Assembly (NCBI RefSeq): GCF_900116415.1
Contig: NZ_FPAP01000001.1
Coordinates: 992,001 to 1,056,000 of the forward strand
DNA length: 64,000 nucleotides
Origin: Chryseobacterium formosense
GTDB taxonomy: Bacteria; Bacteroidota; Bacteroidia; Flavobacteriales; Weeksellaceae
Direction: 5' to 3'
Made by a program: the position numbers and the translations under genes. Positions 59,473-64,000 of this stretch are shown one piece after another; the first letter of the stretch is position 1; each line of letters starts with the position of its first letter. Under the pieces are notes generated by a model. The model was not told the origin of the DNA. It saw nothing but the letters and a program-made list of their open reading frames with translations, and ran no database searches.

Positions 59473-60453
59473 TTATTTTTTTACCCAAGAGAATTCAAAC
59501 TGTAAATCGGGTGTTGCAATTCTGTCGGTAATTTTTTGTAGTCTTGAAGGGAGCTTCATTAGATATTCCTGAGCTTTTTCAGCCTTTTCGGTAAGGCCGG
59601 TAACGTGCTCAATTTTCCATTCATCCAAAAGATCTTTCAGGATGTTGATATAATCCTGTCCTGTATAAACCATGCATCTTTGTGCCGCATCCGAAAAATG
59701 TCCCCAAAGTTCACCTGCTTTCTGACCAGACTGTCTCATCATGTGTGCAGGCATCACGATTTTTTTTCGCATCATATCTTCAAATGCTAAAATCAGTTCT
59801 GAAGGATCTAATTCTAATATCTTTGCCACAAAATGTTTGTAAGCTTTAGCATGTCTTGCTTCATCTGCAGCAATTACGCCACACATTTTTGCCAGTTTAC
59901 CATTTCCGGTTTGTTTTGCTAAAGTCCCTACTCTTCGATGCGAAACGTTGGTTGCTGTTTCCTGAAAACTTGTATAAATAAAATTTCGGTAAGGATCCAT
60001 ACTTGTCCCAATATCAAAACCGTCACTGATGAGATATTGAGTTGTAATTTCCATCTGCCTCATATTTACTCTTCCGCATAAATACAGATATTTCCCAAGT
60101 AAGTCGCCATGTCTGTTTTCTTCTGCTGTCCAGGATCTGATCCAGCTTGCCCAAGTAGGCCCGCTTTTCTCCTGATCAATTCCGTCAACACTCATCAGCC
60201 AAGATTCGTAAGAAGGTAAAGCTTCTTCTGTAATACAGTCACCAATCAAAGTAACAAAAAGATCGTAAGGCATCTCACGAGCATAAGTTTGTATCTCGTC
60301 TAAATCATATTTAAAATCCTCACTTGAAGGATCCGGTAAAAAATCTGAAGGTTGCCATATTTTTTCAATCGGAGTCAAAAATTTCTCAAGAAAAGAACCC
60401 ACTTCCTTTTCCAAAATACCCATTACCTCTTTTCTTACCAGCTTATTGTACAT
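59473..60453 (-). CDS. acyl-ACP desaturase (ferritin-like di-iron)
   Basis: Soluble desaturase that introduces a double bond into acyl-ACP. The 326-residue protein resembles the plant stearoyl-ACP type: di-iron ligands from EEALPSYESW, WTAEENRHGDLL and IAADEARHAKAY; the two E-x-x-H motifs (EENRH and DEARH) are characteristic. The closing ELWGHFSDAAQRCMVYTGQDY lies near the cavity in homologues. It is monocistronic with a terminator. It would add unsaturated fatty acids for membrane fluidity. Confidence 0.93.
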   Translation of the reverse strand: MYNKLVRKEVMGILEKEVGSFLEKFLTPIEKIWQPSDFLPDPSSEDFKYDLDEIQTYAREMPYDLFVTLIGDCITEEALPSYESWLMSVDGIDQEKSGPTWASWIRSWTAEENRHGDLLGKYLYLCGRVNMRQMEITTQYLISDGFDIGTSMDPYRNFIYTSFQETATNVSHRRVGTLAKQTGNGKLAKMCGVIAADEARHAKAYKHFVAKILELDPSELILAFEDMMRKKIVMPAHMMRQSGQKAGELWGHFSDAAQRCMVYTGQDYINILKDLLDEWKIEHVTGLTEKAEKAQEYLMKLPSRLQKITDRIATPDLQFEFSWVKK

Positions 60454-60550
60454 CTAAAAATTAAGTTTATAATTTGCAAAGATATGATTTATTTATTATT
60501 TAGGGCATAATATTCTATGTATCTCATAACATGCCTGATATAAATCATAA

Positions 60551-60584
60551 AAAATACCGCTATCTCTATGATAACGGTATTTTT
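60551..60584. terminator. terminator of gpmI
   Basis: Nine-base stem AAAATACCG / CGGTATTTT with inner TATC / GATA pairs, 20 bases after the gpmI stop and T-rich on both sides. Confidence 0.82.
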
Positions 60585-60603
60585 CCAACATTATTATTCA
60601 ATT

Positions 60604-62145
60604 TTAGCTTATTAAAATATCTCCTGTCATCACAGCCGGAATTTCAACGCCCATGGTGTGTAAAATTGTTGGAGCCATATCTCCTAATTTTCCGGGTTTT
60701 AAATTCCAGTTTTTGTCTTTATCCATCACAATTAAAGGAACAAGATTTGTTGAGTGTTGTGTATTCGGAGAACCATCTGGATTGATCATGACATCAGAAT
60801 TTCCGTGATCTGCCAAAATGAAAACTGCATAACCATGTTCATAAGCCATTGTAGCAACTTTTTCTATACATTTATCAACCGTTTCGGCAGCTTTTACAGC
60901 CGCTTCAAAAACTCCGGTGTGACCTACCATATCCGTATTTGCGAAATTTAAACAAATAAAATCTGCTGTTTCATTTTCCAGTTCAGGTAAAATAGAATTG
61001 GTGATTTCATAAGCAGACATTTCAGGCTTTAAATCGTAAGTCGGGACATCTTTCGGGCTCGGACAAAGCAATCTTTTTTCTCCATGAAACTCCTCTTCAC
61101 GACCACCCGAAAAGAAGAATGTAACGTGAGGATATTTCTCTGTCTCAGCAATTCTGATCTGGGTTTTTCCGTTTCTTTCCAAAACTTCACCCATGGTGTC
61201 TTTTAAAACTTCTTCATCAAAAACTACATTTACATTTTGGTAGGTTTTATCATAATTCGTCAATGTAATATAATGCAACGGAAGTTTTCTCATGAAATAT
61301 TCGGGCATATCGTGCTGACAAAGCACTTCTGTAATTTCTCTTCCTCTGTCTGTCCGGAAATTGAAGCAAATCACGACATCATTATCGACTATTTTCCCAA
61401 CAGGGACAATGTTTCCGATCTGAGTTTCTTTTACCAAAATAATCGGCTTAATGAATTCATCGGTAACATTTTCATTATAAGAATGTTTAATTGCCGCAAC
61501 AGCATCTGTTGTCTGCAAACCGACTCCTTCCACCATTGCATCGTAAGCCAATTTCACACGTTCCCATCTTCTGTCACGATCCATTGCATAATATCTTCCG
61601 ATGACAGAAGCTAATTTTCCGGTTGTATGATTCATATGATCCTGAATTTCTTCAATGAATCCCAATCCTGAATGCGGATCACAATCTCTTCCGTCTGTAA
61701 AAGCATGAACGTAAACGTTTTCATGTAAGCCAAAATCTTTTGCAGCAGACAATAATCCTTTTAAATGATTGATATGCGAATGCACTCCCCCATTAGAAAC
61801 CAAGCCAATAAAGTGTACATTTTTGTTTTCTTTTTTAGCATAAGCAAAAGCATCCTGAATTACTTTTTCCTGTCCCAAAGTTCCGTTTTCGACAGCCATA
61901 TTCAGCTTTACCAGATTTTGATAAACTACTCTACCCGCTCCCAAATTCATGTGGCCTACTTCGGAATTTCCCATCTGACCTGCCGGAAGCCCTACAGCCA
62001 AGCCGCTTGCTTCTAAAGTGGTGTGGGGAAATCTTTGATAACAGCTATCTATAAATGGTGTATTTGCCTGTGCCAATGCAGAAACTTCAGGATTTGTTCC
62101 CAAACCCCATCCGTCAAGAATGGCTAAAATTGCTTTCTTCGACAT
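60604..62145 (-). CDS. gpmI: 2,3-bisphosphoglycerate-independent phosphoglycerate mutase
   Basis: Interconverts 2- and 3-phosphoglycerate in glycolysis with Mn2+. Start at 62145 (MSKKAILAILDGWGLG) gives 513 residues; the frame seven residues longer is less likely. Alkaline-phosphatase-fold signatures: LDGWG with metal Asp, phosphoserine in QMGNSEVGHMNLGAGR, RDCDPHSGLGF, YYAMDRDRRWERV, FADTDMVGHTGVFEAA and LADHGNSDVMI. Length and motifs match the family. Confidence 0.96.
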   Translation of the reverse strand: MSKKAILAILDGWGLGTNPEVSALAQANTPFIDSCYQRFPHTTLEASGLAVGLPAGQMGNSEVGHMNLGAGRVVYQNLVKLNMAVENGTLGQEKVIQDAFAYAKKENKNVHFIGLVSNGGVHSHINHLKGLLSAAKDFGLHENVYVHAFTDGRDCDPHSGLGFIEEIQDHMNHTTGKLASVIGRYYAMDRDRRWERVKLAYDAMVEGVGLQTTDAVAAIKHSYNENVTDEFIKPIILVKETQIGNIVPVGKIVDNDVVICFNFRTDRGREITEVLCQHDMPEYFMRKLPLHYITLTNYDKTYQNVNVVFDEEVLKDTMGEVLERNGKTQIRIAETEKYPHVTFFFSGGREEEFHGEKRLLCPSPKDVPTYDLKPEMSAYEITNSILPELENETADFICLNFANTDMVGHTGVFEAAVKAAETVDKCIEKVATMAYEHGYAVFILADHGNSDVMINPDGSPNTQHSTNLVPLIVMDKDKNWNLKPGKLGDMAPTILHTMGVEIPAVMTGDILIS

Positions 62146-62274
62146 TATATTTTTAATTTTTAACAAACAAATTTACCGATTTTATGATGAATTCGAGAAT
62201 TTGAGGACTTAAATTTTTGTTTAAAAATGATGAAAAGCTTTGATGAAAAATGATAATCAATAAAGTTTTATTTA

Positions 62275-62282
62275 TAATTTTG
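62275..62282 (+). promoter_or_regulatory. candidate minus-7 box for SUI1-domain gene
   Basis: TAATTTTG, full consensus, only 4 bases before the ATG at 62287; it predicts a leaderless transcript. Confidence 0.4.
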
Positions 62283-62286
62283 CTTT

Positions 62287-62610
62287 ATGGATTTACGAGA
62301 TCAACTAAAAAACCTTTTTCCTGAGCATGAAGAGCAGGATTTTGAAATGCCTGAAGAAGAATTTAAGCAGAAAGAACCATTGGTTTGTAAGTTTGAAAAG
62401 AAAGGCAGAAACGGAAAACCTGTAACGATTGTTGAAGGTTGGGAAGGCAGTGAGGAAGATCTGAAAAAGATTTCAAAAAAGATAAAAACCACTTTGGGAA
62501 TCGGTGGTTCCGAAAAAGACGGTACCATTATCATTCAGGGAGATAACCGTGATAAAATCATGGCAATTCTGAAAGATTTGGGTTACAAAACGAAAAGAGT
62601 CGGCGGATAA
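62287..62610 (+). CDS. YciH/SUI1-domain protein
   Basis: A 107-residue protein related to eukaryotic eIF1/SUI1 and bacterial YciH, which can act in start-site fidelity. The N-terminal 30 residues are acidic (EHEEQDFEMPEEEFKQKEP), the domain follows with GRNGKPVTIVEGWEGSEEDLKKISKKI, TTLGIGGSEKDGTIIIQGDNRDKIMAIL and the closing GYKTKRVGG. It ends 1 base before the convergent LRR gene's stop, with no terminator visible. Confidence 0.92.
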   Translation: MDLRDQLKNLFPEHEEQDFEMPEEEFKQKEPLVCKFEKKGRNGKPVTIVEGWEGSEEDLKKISKKIKTTLGIGGSEKDGTIIIQGDNRDKIMAILKDLGYKTKRVGG

Positions 62611-62611
62611 T

Positions 62612-63511
62612 TTAAAAATAAATCTGTGTCTGTGGCATTAAGATCTTAAGCTTATCAATTGTCGCTTTATTCATCGGATTTCCGGATAAAATAAGGGTTT
62701 TGAGATTTTTTAGTTTACTAAATTCTTTAGGAAGATCTTTTAATTGATTGTTCGCAAGATTCATACTTACTACATTTTTTAATCCTTTTACTTTAGGTGA
62801 AATTTTTTTAAGATTGTTTTGACTGACATTCAAAAATTCCAGATTTTTAGATTTAAATATTGATTCCGGTAGATTTATAATAGAATTTTGTTGAAGTTCG
62901 AGGTATTTTAAATTTCCAGGAAACCTTACATCCGTTAAATCATTGATCTGATTGGCTGCGAGATTGAGGTATTTTAAATTTTTAATTTGATGTAAATCTT
63001 TCTCAACAAAGCTAATCTGATTACCTGAAAGGTTGATTTCTTCGAGAGTTGCAATCTTAATGAGAGCTTCGGGAAATACACTCAGATTGTTTGCATCGAA
63101 ATGTACTATTTTCAGATTTTGAAGTTTTGCGAAATTATTGTTGATCTTGGTTAAGCTATTCAGGTTCATTGAGAAGCTCGTAAGCTTTTTAAGATCACCA
63201 ATTTCATCAGGAATAAATTTAATGCTGTTTCCGTTTAAATTTAATATTTCAAGTTGTTTCAGCTTAAAAATTTCATCATCCATCTTTTCTAAGTTGTTTC
63301 CCATTAAATTCAGGAAAAAAAGAGAATCCATCTTTGAAAGCTTGGGAGAAACATTGAATAAGCCTTTATCTCTAAAACTCATACTGTAAATGGTTTTACC
63401 ACTTTTTAGAGCATCTTCTACATTTGTATAAGTAGGATATTTTAGTGGATCAATCTGTGCCTGAATATTTGACAGAGATAATATGGCAATAAGAAAAAGT
63501 AATTTTTTCAT
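62612..63511 (-). CDS. exported leucine-rich-repeat protein
   Basis: A 299-residue protein from ATG 63511 with signal peptide MKKLLFLIAILSLSNIQAQ and about ten leucine-rich repeats of 22-24 residues, each with the LxxLxLxxNxL core (for example LEILNLNGNSIKFIP, LKYLNLAANQINDL, LEFLNVSQNNLKKI). It would bind a protein or glycan at the cell surface or in the periplasm. It stands between the SUI1-domain gene and a type IX cargo gene on the same strand as the latter. Confidence 0.85.
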   Translation of the reverse strand: MKKLLFLIAILSLSNIQAQIDPLKYPTYTNVEDALKSGKTIYSMSFRDKGLFNVSPKLSKMDSLFFLNLMGNNLEKMDDEIFKLKQLEILNLNGNSIKFIPDEIGDLKKLTSFSMNLNSLTKINNNFAKLQNLKIVHFDANNLSVFPEALIKIATLEEINLSGNQISFVEKDLHQIKNLKYLNLAANQINDLTDVRFPGNLKYLELQQNSIINLPESIFKSKNLEFLNVSQNNLKKISPKVKGLKNVVSMNLANNQLKDLPKEFSKLKNLKTLILSGNPMNKATIDKLKILMPQTQIYF

Positions 63512-63513
63512 AA

Positions 63514-63549
63514 TAAAAAAAGCCACCGACAAAGAAAATGCCGGCAGCT
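63514..63549 (-). terminator. terminator of type IX cargo gene at the window end
   Basis: On the minus strand AGCTGCCG / CGGTGGCT with two wobble pairs, then a T run; it separates the cargo gene from the LRR gene. Confidence 0.7.
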
Positions 63550-63567
63550 GAGAAAGAAAATTAGTAA

Positions 63568-64000
63568 TTATTTTTTAAGGATTTTAACCGTTTTCTGGAA
63601 ACCGTCTGCTTCGATGTTCAGCATCAAAACTCTTGAAACCTGAAGCTGTGAAGTGAAATCCAGTTCTAATGAACTATTTGATCCTGTAAACTTTTTAGTA
63701 TAAACAATTTTACCATCCATGCTGTACGCTGTTACAGAAAGATTTTTAAGTGCTTTCGGAGATTCTATTTTCACTAAACCTGAAGTTGGGTTTGGAGAAA
63801 CGGTAACTTCTGTTTCAGAAATAGCTTCTGATGTTCCTAAAGAACCTGTTGTTCCTAAAAACTCCTTCAATGCGATGATCATCGTAGCCGATTTACCTTT
63901 GTAATCAATTGTATTTCCTGTTGCATCAATATCGGTAGAGATTGAAGAATCCGGATGCTGAACAGAGAAGAATCCGAATTTGTGATCCGGCGTAAACGTC
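63568..64000 (-). CDS. type IX secretion cargo protein, C-terminal part (5' end outside window)
   Basis: The frame is open to the window edge, reading TFTPDHKFGFFSVQHPDSSI and onward before the internal Met at 63882, so only the end of a larger exported protein is present. A type A sorting domain ends it: TVSPNPTSGLVKIESP, LSVTAYSMDGKIVYTKKF and VLMLNIEADGFQKTVKILKK. It resembles secreted enzymes or adhesins of flavobacteria, but the catalytic part lies outside the window. Confidence 0.88.
   Translation of the reverse strand, partial: TFTPDHKFGFFSVQHPDSSISTDIDATGNTIDYKGKSATMIIALKEFLGTTGSLGTSEAISETEVTVSPNPTSGLVKIESPKALKNLSVTAYSMDGKIVYTKKFTGSNSSLELDFTSQLQVSRVLMLNIEADGFQKTVKILKK

Noticed and set aside
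1..64000. CRISPR array, rRNA or tRNA genes
   Set aside because: No regularly spaced direct repeats with unique spacers were seen, and no cloverleaf with conserved T-arm or CCA-end pattern was recognised in the gaps.

Overview
This 64 kb window is an AT-rich chromosomal segment from a member of the Bacteroidota, class Flavobacteriia, most like Chryseobacterium and its relatives (family Weeksellaceae). The assignment rests on several signals: the type IX secretion protein PorQ, two proteins with type IX C-terminal sorting domains, a GLPGLI-family protein, the lipoprotein TamL, a FadN-order beta-oxidation protein, many short lipoproteins, and repeated TAnnTTTG minus-7 promoter boxes. The species is inferred; no rRNA or tRNA gene was found to confirm it. 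Most of the window is ordinary core genome with tight spacing and simple hairpin terminators between converging genes.

Layout. 1-6 kb: ftsK (cut by the window edge), lipoproteins, a LolA-like carrier and an LptF/LptG-type permease. 6-14 kb: frr and pyrH, porQ-cmk, a YtxH/holin-like/hypothetical trio, then trmH and tamL, which diverge and overlap at their starts. 14-19 kb: sanA-like gene with a ferredoxin-NADP-reductase-like flavoprotein, a TlpA lipoprotein, and a FecCD-type permease and its ATPase. The last two are separated by a GxxExxY gene broken by a frameshift and bracketed by three copies of a 61-66 bp repeat. 19-25.5 kb: a fatty-acid beta-oxidation operon (MarR regulator, FadN-type protein, thiolase, acyl-CoA dehydrogenase) with a REP-associated transposase and four REP hairpins between fadN and the thiolase. 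Two near-identical palindromes lie upstream of the MarR gene.

25.5-37.8 kb: a small secreted protein, an HD hydrolase, DUF2490 and a TonB-dependent receptor, uvrA, an NAD(P)-binding protein, an endonuclease V-like protein, VOC and GNAT proteins, an M28 peptidase and an aminotransferase. 37.8-41.3 kb: a membrane pyrophosphatase with an OmpA-like peptidoglycan-binding domain fused to its C-terminus, next to the soluble pyrophosphatase. 41-50.3 kb: two membrane proteins, a PhyH-like dioxygenase, an acyltransferase-like protein, radC, an L,D-transpeptidase-like lipoprotein, a LolD-like ATPase, a histidine kinase, a PBP4-type carboxypeptidase and peptidase E. 50.3-64 kb: TPR protein, DUF1905 protein, transaldolase, DoxX, Era, Crp/Fnr regulator, SMR exporter, a type IX cargo protein, methyltransferase, map, a repeat-flanked four-helix-bundle gene, HAD hydrolase, GLPGLI protein, acyl-ACP desaturase, gpmI, a YciH/SUI1 protein, an LRR protein, and the end of a second type IX cargo gene.

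The most notable points are the pyrophosphatase-OmpA fusion and three unrelated single-gene cassettes (GxxExxY, RAYT, four-helix bundle). Each cassette is flanked by its own repeat family and sits in a co-directional gene run. Also notable are the paired palindromic operators of the beta-oxidation operon and a candidate small RNA near 33.4 kb.
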